Positions 10,993 to 19,594 of a DNA stretch of 64,000 nucleotides are shown piece after piece; the stretch's first letter is position 1, and each line of letters starts with the position of its first letter. The notes under the pieces were generated by a model, which had not been told where the DNA came from, made no database searches, and worked only from the letters and a program-made list of their open reading frames with translations. The DNA is taken from assembly GCF_000468095.1 (NCBI RefSeq), contig NZ_ASZC01000011.1:124001-188000 (forward strand), read 5' to 3'. Source of the stretch: Pantoea sp. AS-PWVM4 (GTDB lineage: Bacteria > Pseudomonadota > Gammaproteobacteria > Enterobacterales > Enterobacteriaceae). A program made the translations under genes and the position numbers.

Positions 10993-11670
10993 ATGAGCGA
11001 GAAGCTGACCTGGCACGATGTGCTGGCTGAAGAGAAACAGAAACCTTATTTTGTTGAGACGCTGACAGCGGTCGCCAACGAGCGTGCTGCGGGCGTCACT
11101 GTTTATCCGCCGCAAAAAGATGTCTTTAACGCCTTTCGACTGACCGAATTGGGTGATGTTAAAGTCGTGATTTTGGGCCAGGATCCTTACCACGGCCCTA
11201 ATCAGGCGCACGGACTGGCTTTTTCAGTGCTGCCCGGCGTCGCCATTCCCCCTTCGTTGTTGAACATGTACAAAGAGCTGGAACAGGATATTCCCGGCTT
11301 TATACGCCCACAGCACGGCTTTCTGGAAAGCTGGGCAAAACAAGGGGTGATGTTATTAAATACCGTGCTAACGGTGCAGGCGGGTCAGGCGCACTCCCAT
11401 GCCCGCTTTGGTTGGGAGACCTTTACCGACAATGTCATTAGCGCTATCAATCAGCATCGTGAAGGGGTGATTTTTCTTCTGTGGGGGTCACATGCGCAGA
11501 AGAAAGGAAGCATCATCGATCGTCAGCGCCATCATGTGTTGAAAGCACCGCATCCCTCGCCACTCTCCGCGCATCGCGGTTTTTTCGGCAGCAAGCATTT
11601 TTCACAAGCCAATGCATTGCTCAGCCAGGCAGGACAAACACCCATCGACTGGACACCAGTGTTACCGTAA
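10993..11670 (+). CDS. ung: Uracil-DNA glycosylase (family 1)
   Basis: A 225-aa base-excision repair enzyme that removes uracil arising from cytosine deamination or dUTP incorporation. The water-activating Asp64 lies in GQDPYHG and the leucine-wedge motif His187 in [12 protein letters not shown]. Both are at the E. coli positions. The C-terminus stops a few residues short of the E. coli tail (PVLP). GGCAGGGAG precedes the start. It is divergent from grcA and ends at a shared terminator hairpin facing grpE. Confidence 0.97.
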   Translation: MSEKLTWHDVLAEEKQKPYFVETLTAVANERAAGVTVYPPQKDVFNAFRLTELGDVKVVILGQDPYHGPNQAHGLAFSVLPGVAIPPSLLNMYKELEQDIPGFIRPQHGFLESWAKQGVMLLNTVLTVQAGQAHSHARFGWETFTDNVISAINQHREGVIFLLWGSHAQKKGSIIDRQRHHVLKAPHPSPLSAHRGFFGSKHFSQANALLSQAGQTPIDWTPVLP

Positions 11671-11671
11671 A

Positions 11672-11699
11672 ACAAAAACGGCCGCGTCAGGCGGCCGTT
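11672..11699 (-). terminator. Terminator shared by grpE and ung
   Basis: The perfect 9-base arms AACGGCCGC and GCGGCCGTT (11677-11685 and 11691-11699) surround 5 bases. On the minus strand a T run follows, so it ends grpE strongly. Toward ung it is a hairpin with only a weak tail. Confidence 0.8.
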
Positions 11700-11716
11700 A
11701 ACTATTGTGCGAGAAA

Positions 11717-12295
11717 TCAGCTTTTCGCTTTTGCCACAGCAACCATTGCCGGGCGCAGCAGGCGACCGTTCAGGGTGTAGCCTCGCTGCATCACCATCAT
11801 GACGTGATTCGGTGCAACCTCTTCAGATTCCATCATCGACATCGCCTGATGTACATCAGGGTTGAAGGGTACGTTGGTTTCACCTACCACTTCGACACCA
11901 AATTTACGCACCGCACCCAGCAGTGATTTCAGCGTCAGTTCGATGCCTTCAATCATTGATGCCAGCTCAGAATTCTCTTTGTCTGCCACTTCCAGCGCAC
12001 GCTCCAGGCTATCAATTACCGGCAGCAGCTCGTTGGCAAATTTTTCCAGCGCAAATTTGTGCGCTTTTTCCACATCCATTTCAGTACGACGACGGATATT
12101 TTCAATCTCCGCCTGCGCACGCAGTTGCGCATCACGCACGCCAGACTGCGACTGGGCCAATTCAGCCTCCAGTTGCGCGATACGTTCATCACGCGGATCC
12201 ACCTCAGTTGCTGTCTCTGCGTCCAAGTGCTGTTGATCCTGTTGAATTTCGTCTGAGACTTGCTCGTTTGGGGTGTTCTGTTCTTTACTACTCAT
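11717..12295 (-). CDS. grpE: Nucleotide exchange factor of DnaK
   Basis: A 192-aa GrpE. The N-terminal region is acidic and Gln-rich. The long coiled-coil helix runs over about residues 40-90 and contains [22 protein letters not shown]. The C-terminal beta domain ends in KGYTLNGR-type sequence ([20 protein letters not shown]) and docks on DnaK to release ADP. I chose the ATG at 12295 (MSSKEQ), as in E. coli, with GGAGAAA ahead of it. A sigma-32 promoter lies 42 bases upstream. It is divergent from nadK. Confidence 0.96.
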   Translation of the reverse strand: MSSKEQNTPNEQVSDEIQQDQQHLDAETATEVDPRDERIAQLEAELAQSQSGVRDAQLRAQAEIENIRRRTEMDVEKAHKFALEKFANELLPVIDSLERALEVADKENSELASMIEGIELTLKSLLGAVRKFGVEVVGETNVPFNPDVHQAMSMMESEEVAPNHVMMVMQRGYTLNGRLLRPAMVAVAKAKS

Positions 12296-12337
12296 GAATT
12301 TCTCCGCGTTTTGCACATTCATCTCGCTGTTCGCTTA

Positions 12338-12365
12338 TTATGGGGATCAGTTTGACGGTTTCAAG
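12338..12365 (-). promoter_or_regulatory. Heat-shock (sigma-32) promoter of grpE
   Basis: On the minus strand CTTGAAA (12365-12359) and CCCCATAA (12345-12338) are separated by 13 bases. This matches the sigma-32 consensus CTTGAAA-N11-16-CCCCATNT at nearly every position. The distance to the grpE start fits heat-shock control of GrpE. Confidence 0.88.
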
Positions 12366-12417
12366 GGAACCCATCACATTGCCTGGCCGTTTTGGCTTAT
12401 GAGGAACACCAGCTCAA

Positions 12418-13296
12418 ATGAATAAACACTTTAACTGCATTGGGATTGTTGGCCATCCGCGTCATCCTACTGCGTTAACCACCCATGAAATGCTCTGGCG
12501 CTGGCTGACAGCAAAAGGCTATGAGGTGATTGTCGAGCAGCAAATTGCACGCGAACTTTCGCTAAAAGATGTACAGACCGGTTCACTGGCGGAAATTGGC
12601 CAACGCGCCGATCTGGCCGTTGTTGTCGGTGGCGATGGTAATATGCTTGGCGCTGCACGCGTGCTGGCGCGTTATGACATCAAAGTGATTGGCATTAACC
12701 GCGGAAATCTTGGTTTTTTGACCGACCTTGATCCTGACAACGCGCAACAGCAGTTGGACGATGTCCTGGAAGGTGACTATTTCATCGAGAGTCGTTTTTT
12801 ACTGGAGGCGCAGGTATGCAAAGAAGATTGCTCCCCGCGTATTGGCAGTGCCATCAACGAAGTGGTGCTGCATCCGGGAAAAGTGGCACATATGATCGAA
12901 TTTGAAGTTTATATCGATGAAGTATTTGCCTTTTCACAACGTTCCGATGGCCTGATCATTTCAACCCCCACGGGTTCAACAGCCTATTCGCTCTCCGCTG
13001 GCGGCCCGATTCTTACGCCTTCGCTGGAAGCGATTGTCCTGGTGCCAATGTTTCCACATACCTTGTCGGCACGTCCTTTAGTGATCAACAGCAGTAGCAC
13101 CATCCGCCTGCGTTTCTCTTCCTTACGCAGCGACCTGGAGATCAGTTGCGACAGCCAAATTGCGCTACCGATTCAGGAAGGGGAGGACGTATTGATTCGG
13201 CGCAGTGCCAATCACCTCAATCTAATCCACCCAAAAAATTATAATTACTTCAACACATTAAGCTCAAAACTCGGCTGGTCAAAAAAATTGTTCTGA
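12418..13296 (+). CDS. nadK: NAD kinase
   Basis: A 292-aa ATP-dependent kinase that makes NADP from NAD; it has the same length as E. coli NadK. The catalytic GGDGN motif is at residues 71-75 (Asp73). The family motifs [10 protein letters not shown] and [23 protein letters not shown] are intact, and it ends in KLGWSKKLF as in E. coli. It lies divergent from grpE, and 85 bases separate it from recN downstream, as in E. coli. Confidence 0.97.
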   Translation: MNKHFNCIGIVGHPRHPTALTTHEMLWRWLTAKGYEVIVEQQIARELSLKDVQTGSLAEIGQRADLAVVVGGDGNMLGAARVLARYDIKVIGINRGNLGFLTDLDPDNAQQQLDDVLEGDYFIESRFLLEAQVCKEDCSPRIGSAINEVVLHPGKVAHMIEFEVYIDEVFAFSQRSDGLIISTPTGSTAYSLSAGGPILTPSLEAIVLVPMFPHTLSARPLVINSSSTIRLRFSSLRSDLEISCDSQIALPIQEGEDVLIRRSANHLNLIHPKNYNYFNTLSSKLGWSKKLF

Positions 13297-13317
13297 AAAT
13301 CACCCATCACCACTTTA

Positions 13318-13373
13318 CTGGATAAAAAACCAGTTTATACTGTATGAAAAACCATATCTGTTTTTCTATACAG
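13318..13373 (+). promoter_or_regulatory. recN promoter with three LexA boxes
   Basis: CTGGATAAAAAACCAG (13318-13333) and CTGTTTTTCTATACAG (13358-13373) both fit the CTG-N10-CAG SOS box. Between them CTGTATGAAAAACCAT (13340-13355) matches with one end changed. A -10 TATACT lies between the first and second boxes. The third box overlaps the ribosome-binding AGGTGA. E. coli recN is likewise repressed through more than one LexA site. Confidence 0.88.
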
Positions 13374-13381
13374 GTGAATGT

Positions 13382-15043
13382 ATGCTGGCACAACTGACCA
13401 TCAGTAATTTTGCTATCGTTCGTGAACTGGAAATCGATTTTCATCGTGGCATGACGGCGATCACCGGTGAAACCGGCGCAGGAAAATCTATCGCTATTGA
13501 TGCACTTGGTCTGTGCCTTGGTGGCCGTGCTGAAGCAGATATGGTACGCCAGGGGGCGAGTCGCGCAGATATTTGCGCGCGCTTTCAACTGAAAGCCTCC
13601 CCTTCGGCCCAACGCTGGCTGGCAGAAAACCAGCTGGACGATGGCAACGAATGTTTATTACGCCGTGTGATCAGTGCCGATGGCCGTTCTCGTGGTTTTA
13701 TTAACGGCACGTCGGTTCCTCTCTCTCAACTGCGCGAACTCGGCCAACTTCTCATCCAGATTCATGGCCAGCATGCTCACCAGTTGCTGCTCAAACCCGA
13801 GCACCAAAAGCATCTGCTTGATGCCTACGCTGCCCACGACGATGCGCTGACTCAGATGCGTGTCCATTATCAGCACTGGCACCAGAGTTGCCGCGCCCTG
13901 GCTCAACATCAACAGTTGTCACAGGAACGTGAAGCACGGCGCGAACTGTTGCAGTACCAGTTGAAAGAACTCAATGAATTTGCGCCTCAGCCCGGCGAGT
14001 TCGAGCAAATTGATGAAGAATATAAACGTCTGGCTAACAGCGGGCAGTTGCTTTCCACCAGCCAACAGGCCTTGCAAATTTTGGCCGACAGCGACGACAC
14101 CAACATGCAAAGCCTGCTTTATAGCGCACGCCAGATGTTGAGCGAGTTGGTCAGCCTGGATGATAAAGTCAGCGGTGTGTTTAACCTGCTCGAAGAAGCC
14201 GCGATTCAATTGAGTGAAGCCAGTGATGAACTGCGCCACTATTGCGATCGTCTGGATCTCGACCCCAATCGCCTGCACGAACTGGAACAACGCCTGTCCC
14301 GGCAGATTGCTTTGGCACGCAAGCACCACGTTACACCCGAAGCGCTGCCTGTACTCTATCAACAACTGTTGGATGAATCAGAGCAACTCTCGCAGCAGGA
14401 AAGCGATCAGGAAACGTTGCAGGCTGCCGTTGGCGCTCATCATCAGGCAGCCCTGGCAAGTGCCGAAATGCTGCATCAGCAACGTGAAGGGGCAGCCCGC
14501 GAGCTGACGCATTTAATTACCCAAAGTATGCGTACGCTGGCGATGCCACACGGTGAATTCGCCATTGTTCTGGAGTTTAACCCGGATCAACTGACCGCCG
14601 AGGGCGCCAGCCGGATCGATTTTCGCGTCACAACTAACCCAGGACAACCGTTGCAACCGCTGGGTAAAGTGGCCTCAGGGGGCGAACTGTCACGTATCGC
14701 GCTGGCTATTCAGGTCATCACCGCGCAGAAAATGGAAACCCCGGCGATGATTTTCGACGAAGTGGATGTCGGCATTAGCGGCCCTACCGCTGCGGTTGTC
14801 GGCCAGATGTTGCGCCAATTGGGTGAATCAACCCAAGTGATGTGTGTAACGCATCTGCCACAAGTGGCTGGTTGCGGCCACCAACATTTCTTCGTCAGTA
14901 AAGAGACTGATGGCGCGATGACCGAAACGCACATGCAGCCGCTGGATAAACGGGCACGTCTGCAAGAACTGGCGCGTTTGCTGGGCGGTAGTGAAGTTAC
15001 ACGCAACACGCTGGCAAACGCGAAAGAACTTTTAGCAGCCTGA
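13382..15043 (+). CDS. recN: DNA repair ATPase RecN
   Basis: A 553-aa SMC-like protein that acts in recombinational repair of double-strand breaks and holds sister chromatids together under SOS. Walker A GETGAGKS is at residues 29-36. A long Gln- and Leu-rich coiled coil fills the middle (about 160-360). The ABC signature VASGGELSR, Walker [14 protein letters not shown] and the D/H-loop motif VTHLPQVA are in the C-terminal lobe. Length equals E. coli RecN. It is monocistronic under LexA boxes. Confidence 0.97.
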   Translation: MLAQLTISNFAIVRELEIDFHRGMTAITGETGAGKSIAIDALGLCLGGRAEADMVRQGASRADICARFQLKASPSAQRWLAENQLDDGNECLLRRVISADGRSRGFINGTSVPLSQLRELGQLLIQIHGQHAHQLLLKPEHQKHLLDAYAAHDDALTQMRVHYQHWHQSCRALAQHQQLSQEREARRELLQYQLKELNEFAPQPGEFEQIDEEYKRLANSGQLLSTSQQALQILADSDDTNMQSLLYSARQMLSELVSLDDKVSGVFNLLEEAAIQLSEASDELRHYCDRLDLDPNRLHELEQRLSRQIALARKHHVTPEALPVLYQQLLDESEQLSQQESDQETLQAAVGAHHQAALASAEMLHQQREGAARELTHLITQSMRTLAMPHGEFAIVLEFNPDQLTAEGASRIDFRVTTNPGQPLQPLGKVASGGELSRIALAIQVITAQKMETPAMIFDEVDVGISGPTAAVVGQMLRQLGESTQVMCVTHLPQVAGCGHQHFFVSKETDGAMTETHMQPLDKRARLQELARLLGGSEVTRNTLANAKELLAA

Positions 15044-15232
15044 TACCGCACTTTTTTCCGGCCCGGTGGTCATATGCTTGCTCTGTAGAGGTTTCAAATA
15101 GCGAAAAGGTTTATTATCATCGGCAACTTATGTCGCCAGAGTAATAAAGCCTGCCGCAGGCAGAGTTCAGAATTTGATGGCAAAAAAACAGCCTGATGAA
15201 AAGGCGTTTGGCCCCAGAAAAGGAATGTATAG

Positions 15233-15580
15233 ATGCGCTGTAAAATGCTGACTGCCGCGGCAGTGGTAATGTTGATGATGACCGCCGGATGTTCCACTCT
15301 TGAGCGTGTTGTGTACCGCCCGGATATCAATCAGGGGAATTATCTGGTCGCCAACGATGTGGCTAAAATCCACACTGGCATGACGCAGCAGCAGGTGGCG
15401 TATACCCTCGGAACACCGATGATGCGCGATCCTTTTGGCAGCAATGTCTGGTACTACATCTTCCGTGAAGAGCCGGGTCATGAGCGCGTAAGACAGCAAA
15501 CTCTGACGCTGACATTTGACAGCAACGGCGTGTTGACCAACATCGACAACAAACCACGTCTCACGGGTAGTGAAGGCTGA
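15233..15580 (+). CDS. bamE: Outer-membrane assembly lipoprotein BamE (SmpA)
   Basis: A 115-aa outer-membrane lipoprotein of the BAM complex that folds beta-barrel proteins; BamE stabilises the BamC-BamD-BamA contacts. The signal peptide ends in the lipobox MTAGC with the lipidated cysteine at residue 20. The family sequence [13 protein letters not shown] and the repeat-like [15 protein letters not shown] are clear. AAAGGAATG-type sequence precedes the start. It is followed by a strong hairpin terminator. Confidence 0.96.
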   Translation: MRCKMLTAAAVVMLMMTAGCSTLERVVYRPDINQGNYLVANDVAKIHTGMTQQQVAYTLGTPMMRDPFGSNVWYYIFREEPGHERVRQQTLTLTFDSNGVLTNIDNKPRLTGSEG

Positions 15581-15591
15581 TGAGTTGCAAC

Positions 15592-15617
15592 AAAAAAGGC
15601 GCCTGAGCGCCTTTTTT
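15592..15617. terminator. Bidirectional terminator between bamE and rnfH
   Basis: The arms AAAAAAGGCGC and GCGCCTTTTTT (15592-15602 and 15607-15617) are perfect complements around CTGA. The A/T ends make a T tail in both directions, so it serves the convergent bamE and rnfH. Confidence 0.9.
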
Positions 15618-15632
15618 GCTTCTGCGATTTCG

Positions 15633-15923
15633 CTATTTCTTTTCAGCAGCTCGTTCTGCCCGCTGGCGTCGCATCTCTTTAGGATCGGCAATCAATGGAC
15701 GATAGATTTCTACCCGATCACCATCCTGTAACAGATCATCCAACTTCACCGGACGACTGTAGACGCCGACTTTATTGCTTTTCAGATCGATATCTTTGCG
15801 CAATGACAACAGCCCCGAGGCCTTAATCGCCTCTTCAACCGTTGCCCCTTCTGCCAGCGTCACCGTGCGCAGATACTGTTTTTCTGGTAGCGCGTAAACC
15901 ACCTCAACCGATATATCAGGCAC
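15633..15923 (-). CDS. rnfH: RnfH family ubiquitin-like protein
   Basis: A 96-aa beta-grasp protein; its size equals E. coli RnfH. It begins [18 protein letters not shown] and ends with the basic tail [15 protein letters not shown]. The function is unclear: the name comes from linkage to rnf genes in other bacteria, and here it pairs with ratA as a conserved toxin-antitoxin-like gene pair of debated meaning. I chose the GTG at 15923, which overlaps the ratA end by 8 bases and has AGAGG upstream inside ratA. The frame extends 24 codons further but without homology. Confidence 0.92.
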   Translation of the reverse strand: MPDISVEVVYALPEKQYLRTVTLAEGATVEEAIKASGLLSLRKDIDLKSNKVGVYSRPVKLDDLLQDGDRVEIYRPLIADPKEMRRQRAERAAEKK

Positions 15924-16350
15924 GATAAACCTCTTTGGCGCGCTGGGTAAAAGCCTGCACCATACTGTTGGCCAGCTCTTTAAATACGCGACCAAACGCC
16001 ATTTCTACCAACATATTGGTGAATTCAAAATCTAAGCTCAGTTCGACCTTACAGGCATCATCGCCCAGCGAGACAAATCGCCATCCGCCGCTCAGCTTAC
16101 GAAAGGGACCATCGACCAACTGCATATGAATGCTTTGGTTGCTGGTTAAGGTATTACGCGTCGTGAAGGTCTTACTGATGCCTGCTTTGGAGACATCAAC
16201 AGCAGCAGTCATCTGGTTTCCGCTGTTATCCAGCACCCGACTGCCGGTGCAGCCCGGTAGAAATTCCGGATATGAATCCACATCATTCACGAGCTGGTAC
16301 ATCTGTTCAGCGCTATAGGGGACCAGCGCGGAACGACTAATCTGGGCCAT
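15916..16350 (-). CDS. ratA: RatA family START-like protein
   Basis: A 144-aa protein of the START/polyketide-cyclase fold (COQ10 family). It opens [34 protein letters not shown], the family signature. E. coli RatA was reported to bind 50S subunits and block 70S formation; the eukaryotic relative COQ10 binds ubiquinone, so a quinone role is also possible. It is the first gene of the ratA-rnfH pair and is divergent from smpB. Confidence 0.94.
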   Translation of the reverse strand: MAQISRSALVPYSAEQMYQLVNDVDSYPEFLPGCTGSRVLDNSGNQMTAAVDVSKAGISKTFTTRNTLTSNQSIHMQLVDGPFRKLSGGWRFVSLGDDACKVELSLDFEFTNMLVEMAFGRVFKELANSMVQAFTQRAKEVYRA

Positions 16351-16509
16351 AATGGTTCCTGTTCATCACAAAACCGTTAAATAATATCATTTTCGGCTAT
16401 CAAACAAAAATTCACGGGTATGCCAGCTGTGCTAAAATAACCCGTTTTTTACCGCCCCGCAGGACAGGGGATGCGTCCACAGACTGAGTGATGTAGACTA
16501 CGCCGCACT

Positions 16510-16992
16510 ATGACAAAGAAAAAAGCCCACAAACCTGGTTCAGCCACTGTTGCCCTCAATAAACGCGCTCGCCATGAATACTTCATTGAAGAAGAGTTCG
16601 AAGCGGGATTGTCGTTACAAGGATGGGAAGTCAAATCTCTCCGCGCCGGCAAAGCCAACATCAGCGACAGCTACATTTTGCTGCGCGATGGCGAAGCTTA
16701 TCTGTTTGGCGCAACTTTTCAGCCGCTGGCTGTGGCCTCAACGCATGTGGTATGCGACCCAACCCGCAACCGCAAACTGCTGCTGAAGCAGCGTGAACTC
16801 GATTCGCTGTATGGCCGCGTCAATCGTGAAGGTTATACCGTGGTCGCGCTGTCGATTTACTGGAAAAATGCCTGGGCCAAACTGAAGATTGGTGTGGCAC
16901 GCGGTAAGAAAGAACATGATAAGCGCGATGACATCAAAGAGCGTGAGTGGAAGCTGGATAAAGCGCGAATCATGAAAAATTCCAACCGCTAA
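16510..16992 (+). CDS. smpB: tmRNA-binding protein SmpB
   Basis: A 160-aa RNA-binding beta-barrel protein that carries tmRNA into stalled ribosomes and mimics the missing codon-anticodon pair. The conserved core [14 protein letters not shown] and the C-terminal helix [20 protein letters not shown], which reads the empty mRNA channel, are intact. It lies 43 bases before its partner RNA gene ssrA, as in E. coli. Confidence 0.97.
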   Translation: MTKKKAHKPGSATVALNKRARHEYFIEEEFEAGLSLQGWEVKSLRAGKANISDSYILLRDGEAYLFGATFQPLAVASTHVVCDPTRNRKLLLKQRELDSLYGRVNREGYTVVALSIYWKNAWAKLKIGVARGKKEHDKRDDIKEREWKLDKARIMKNSNR

Positions 16993-17015
16993 GGGATGGA
17001 ATCAGCGGAATTTTT

Positions 17016-17024
17016 TGCTATAAT
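17016..17024 (+). promoter_or_regulatory. Extended -10 promoter of ssrA
   Basis: TTGCTATAAT contains a perfect TATAAT (17019-17024) with TGn directly ahead of it, an extended -10 element. It lies 11 bases before the mature tmRNA 5' end. No good -35 hexamer is visible at normal spacing. Confidence 0.65.
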
Positions 17025-17035
17025 CATTAGTTCCT

Positions 17036-17425
17036 GGGGCTGATTCTGGATTCGACGGGATTGTGAACCCTTAGGTGCATGCCGAGGTGCGGTAGGCCTC
17101 GTAAAAAAACCGCAAAAACATAATCGCAAACGACGATTACAACGAATCTGCTAGCGAACTCGCGTTCGCAGCTTAATCAGCTTAATAAACTGAAGATTCC
17201 CTCTCTCCCTAGCCTCCGCTCTTAGGACGGGGATCAAGAGAGGTCAAACCCAAAAGAGATCGCGTGGACGCTCTGCCTGGGGTTGAAACGTTAAATCCAA
17301 TCAGGCTAGTTTGTTAGTGGCGTGTCCATCCGCAGCTGACAGGCGAATGTAAAGATTGGACTAAGCATGTAGTGCCGACGGCGTAGTAATTTCGGACGCG
17401 GGTTCAACTCCCGCCAGCTCCACCA
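17036..17425 (+). ncRNA. ssrA: Transfer-messenger RNA (tmRNA)
   Basis: The 5' end GGGGCTGATTCTGGATTCGA and the 3' end GGTTCAACTCCCGCCAGCTCCACCA pair into the alanine-tRNA-like acceptor with the T arm, as in E. coli. The pseudoknot region (TCTCTCCCTAGCCTCCGCTC) is highly conserved. The tag frame starts at the resume codon GCA (17126) and ends at TAA (17174-17176). It encodes ANDDYNESASELAFAA, 16 residues, against 10 encoded residues (ANDENYALAA) in E. coli. The RNA rescues stalled ribosomes and marks their products for proteolysis. The gene is also a common island insertion site. Confidence 0.97.
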
Positions 17426-17470
17426 AAATTCTCCGTCAGTGATTACCAGAGTCATCTGACGAAGTCCTGA

Positions 17471-17504
17471 AAGCCCGCAAAGCGCAAGCTCTGCGGGCTT
17501 TTTT
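17471..17504 (+). terminator. Terminator downstream of ssrA
   Basis: AAGCCCGCA (17471-17479) and TGCGGGCTT (17492-17500) pair around 12 bases, and a T run follows to 17504. It closes the smpB-ssrA transcript. The T run abuts the gene remnant that begins at about 17507. Confidence 0.88.
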
Positions 17505-17506
17505 GT

Positions 17507-17716
17507 TTTGTCCCGAAGGCCAGTAATGGTGAGACCATCGCTACCAGTGAAATTTACTCAAGCAAGCTGCACAAAATGGGAAACGATGAACGCATTCCCT
17601 TCTCTCTTGAAAAACTGCAACGCTCTGCACTTGTCTGCGGCATCATCATCTACCCGGAAAAAACAACATTACTACGAGAGGCAGAGTTGAAAGGCCATCC
17701 CATACATTTCGGGTGA
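17507..17716 (+). pseudogene. Composite gene remnant: YegP-like (DUF1508) piece joined to a shikimate-dehydrogenase-like 3' end
   Basis: One open frame runs from the ssrA terminator to TGA at 17714 with no usable start. Its first 20 residues, FVPKASNGETIATSEIYSSK (17507-17566), closely resemble the DUF1508 repeat of E. coli YegP (FVLKAGNGETILTSELYTSK from memory). The rest (GNDERIPFSLEKL, then YPEKTTLLREAELKGHPIHFG) resembles the C-terminal part of AroE-type shikimate/quinate dehydrogenases, where a P-E-x-T-x-LL-x-A-x-x-x-G-x-x-x-x-x-G pattern is usual. The two pieces look like debris from separate genes fused by deletion beside the ssrA insertion site. The first match is clearer than the second. 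Confidence 0.5.
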
Positions 17717-18160
17717 TTGATGTTACAGCATCAAATCAGCCTTATGCGGGCGTATATGTTAAATCAACAGACTATCCCCTGAGATGCCTCGTTTTAAACG
17801 CTGTAAGTGGTGATAACAATAAATAGGTACACCCTACAACCCGGTATAAATTTGATTTAAGTCAGCATCATGCGACAGTCACATCATCAATTTTATTCAG
17901 ACCCATCTATCGCTCATGCAATGAAATCCGAAATGCGCACAACCTTATCTCAGCGGTCTTTTGTAGCTTAATTTTTTCGGGGAGACGGTGATGTCTACCT
18001 CTAATACCGCTTAATAAACACGTAAAAAAGAGTACCGATTATTGATTTAACTCAGCCATCGAAGCATGCATAAATGATGACGTTCCCCTCCCCATTGTTT
18101 TAGAATGAAGAGTTTATAAGGTCACTCGCCTTCTTAAAATTTATCGCTGGGAGAGTTGTT
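17717..18160. other. AT-rich gap at the island edge, no gene recognised
   Basis: This 444-base stretch is AT-rich with frequent stops in all frames. A ribosome-binding-like GGGGAGACGGTG precedes an ATG at 17991 that opens only MSTSNTA before a stop, perhaps the beheaded start of a lost gene. I see no integrase and no repeat of the ssrA 3' end. The promoter for the following operon must lie here or be read through, but I could not pick a convincing -35/-10 pair. Confidence 0.5.
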
Positions 18161-19594
18161 TTGATTGGGAAACCACTTGTAGTGGATTTGGATGGTACGT
18201 TAATCCATTCCGACATGCTGCACGAATCTGCATTAAGGGTGTTTAGGGATAGCCCGTTTGAAACGCTCCGCATTCCATTCCTTCTATTAAAGGGTAAGGC
18301 TTGTCTAAAACAGCACCTTGCTTCACGAGCTGAATTTACTCCTAAGACTCTCCCATACAACGAAGAGTTACTTGAATGGCTCAAGCAACAGCGTGAAGAG
18401 GGCCGATATCTGGTTTTGTGTACGGCATCTGATAAATCGATTGCAGACCGTATTGCGGAACACTTAGGTATTTTCGACGAAGTTATTGCCAGCGATGGGG
18501 TGTCGAATATTGCCGGGGAACACAAAGCAGCTGCTTTAGTGCAACGCTTCCAACAACATGGCTATGATTACGCTGGAAATTCCTCGACGGATTTACCGGT
18601 ATGGTCGCAAGCGCATAAAGCCATCGTTGTTAATGGGTCAAACGACCTGGTGAAAAAGGCCCAGGATATTGCAACGATTGAACGCGTATTTCCTAAACGA
18701 GAAATCGGCTTTTCCGCATGGCGTCGGATGCTACGAATTCACCAATGGCTAAAAAACCTTCTCCTTTTAGTACCATTGTTTGCGGCACATGATGTGAGCA
18801 ATGGAGAGGCATGGCTTTCTCTGCTGTTGGCATTCATTGCGTTTAGCCTTTGCGCTTCATCAGTGTATATCGCCAACGATTTACTCGATCTTGACAGCGA
18901 CCGCCTGCATCCCCGAAAACGAAACCGACCGTTTGCGTCAGGCCTGATACCCGCCTGGATAGGCGTATTGCTTGCGCCACTGCTACTAATCATCAGTCTG
19001 GCCATAGCCGGGTTAGTAGGGAAACACTTTTTATTCTGGCTGCTGTTCTATTTCGCCCTGACCTGCGCCTACTCATGGCTACTCAAACGACTGATGTTGG
19101 TTGATTGCCTCACTCTGGCAATGCTGTATACCTTGCGAATTGTTTCTGGTGCGGCGGCTGTTGGTCACGATCTCTCATTCTGGCTGTTGGCTTTTTCGGT
19201 ATTTCTATTCCTTTCTCTCGCATTCGTTAAACGTTATGCAGAATTGGAACTTCAACTGCTCAGCGGAAAAGAGAAAATTCATGGCCGTGGATATCATACC
19301 GCCGATGCACCTTTGATTCAGACTATGGGGATTGTGGCTGGTTACTCATCTGTTTTGGTACTCGCGCTATATCTGAACAGCGATGCTGTGCTGAAATTGT
19401 ACGCCGCACCTGAACTGATTTGGGGAGCCGTACCTGTCATGTTGTTTTGGGTAAGCTGGATGTGGATGCAAGCCCATCGAGGCAAAATGCACGATGACCC
19501 ACTGGTCTTTGCAGTGAAAGATCGTGCCAGTCTCAGCGCGGGTATTATATTTGCCGCTATTTTGGTTGCCGGCACAGTGGGGGTTTCATGGTAA
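18161..19594 (+). CDS. HAD phosphatase-UbiA prenyltransferase fusion (polyprenyl-phosphate phosphoribosyltransferase type)
   Basis: A 477-aa two-domain protein. Residues 1-180 form a HAD hydrolase: motif I DLDGT (Asp9, Asp11), CTAS (87-90), Lys122 and motif IV GNSSTD (Asp144). Residues 185-477 form a UbiA-type membrane domain with about eight helices. The first Asp-rich motif is NDLLDLDSD (239-247), followed by RLHPRKRNRPFASG. The second is YSWLLKRLMLVD (304-315). These resemble mycobacterial Rv3806c, which transfers phosphoribose from PRPP to decaprenyl phosphate. The HAD part could then remove the 5-phosphate, a step done by a separate enzyme in mycobacteria. The start is TTG 18161 with GGGAGAG six bases ahead. 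It overlaps the next gene by 7 bases. Function is inferred from motifs and neighbours. Confidence 0.82.
   Translation: MIGKPLVVDLDGTLIHSDMLHESALRVFRDSPFETLRIPFLLLKGKACLKQHLASRAEFTPKTLPYNEELLEWLKQQREEGRYLVLCTASDKSIADRIAEHLGIFDEVIASDGVSNIAGEHKAAALVQRFQQHGYDYAGNSSTDLPVWSQAHKAIVVNGSNDLVKKAQDIATIERVFPKREIGFSAWRRMLRIHQWLKNLLLLVPLFAAHDVSNGEAWLSLLLAFIAFSLCASSVYIANDLLDLDSDRLHPRKRNRPFASGLIPAWIGVLLAPLLLIISLAIAGLVGKHFLFWLLFYFALTCAYSWLLKRLMLVDCLTLAMLYTLRIVSGAAAVGHDLSFWLLAFSVFLFLSLAFVKRYAELELQLLSGKEKIHGRGYHTADAPLIQTMGIVAGYSSVLVLALYLNSDAVLKLYAAPELIWGAVPVMLFWVSWMWMQAHRGKMHDDPLVFAVKDRASLSAGIIFAAILVAGTVGVSW

Noticed and set aside
17991..18014. Seven-codon ORF MSTSNTA with a good ribosome site
   Set aside because: Too short to support as a gene; it may be the remnant start of a lost gene, noted in the gap entry only.
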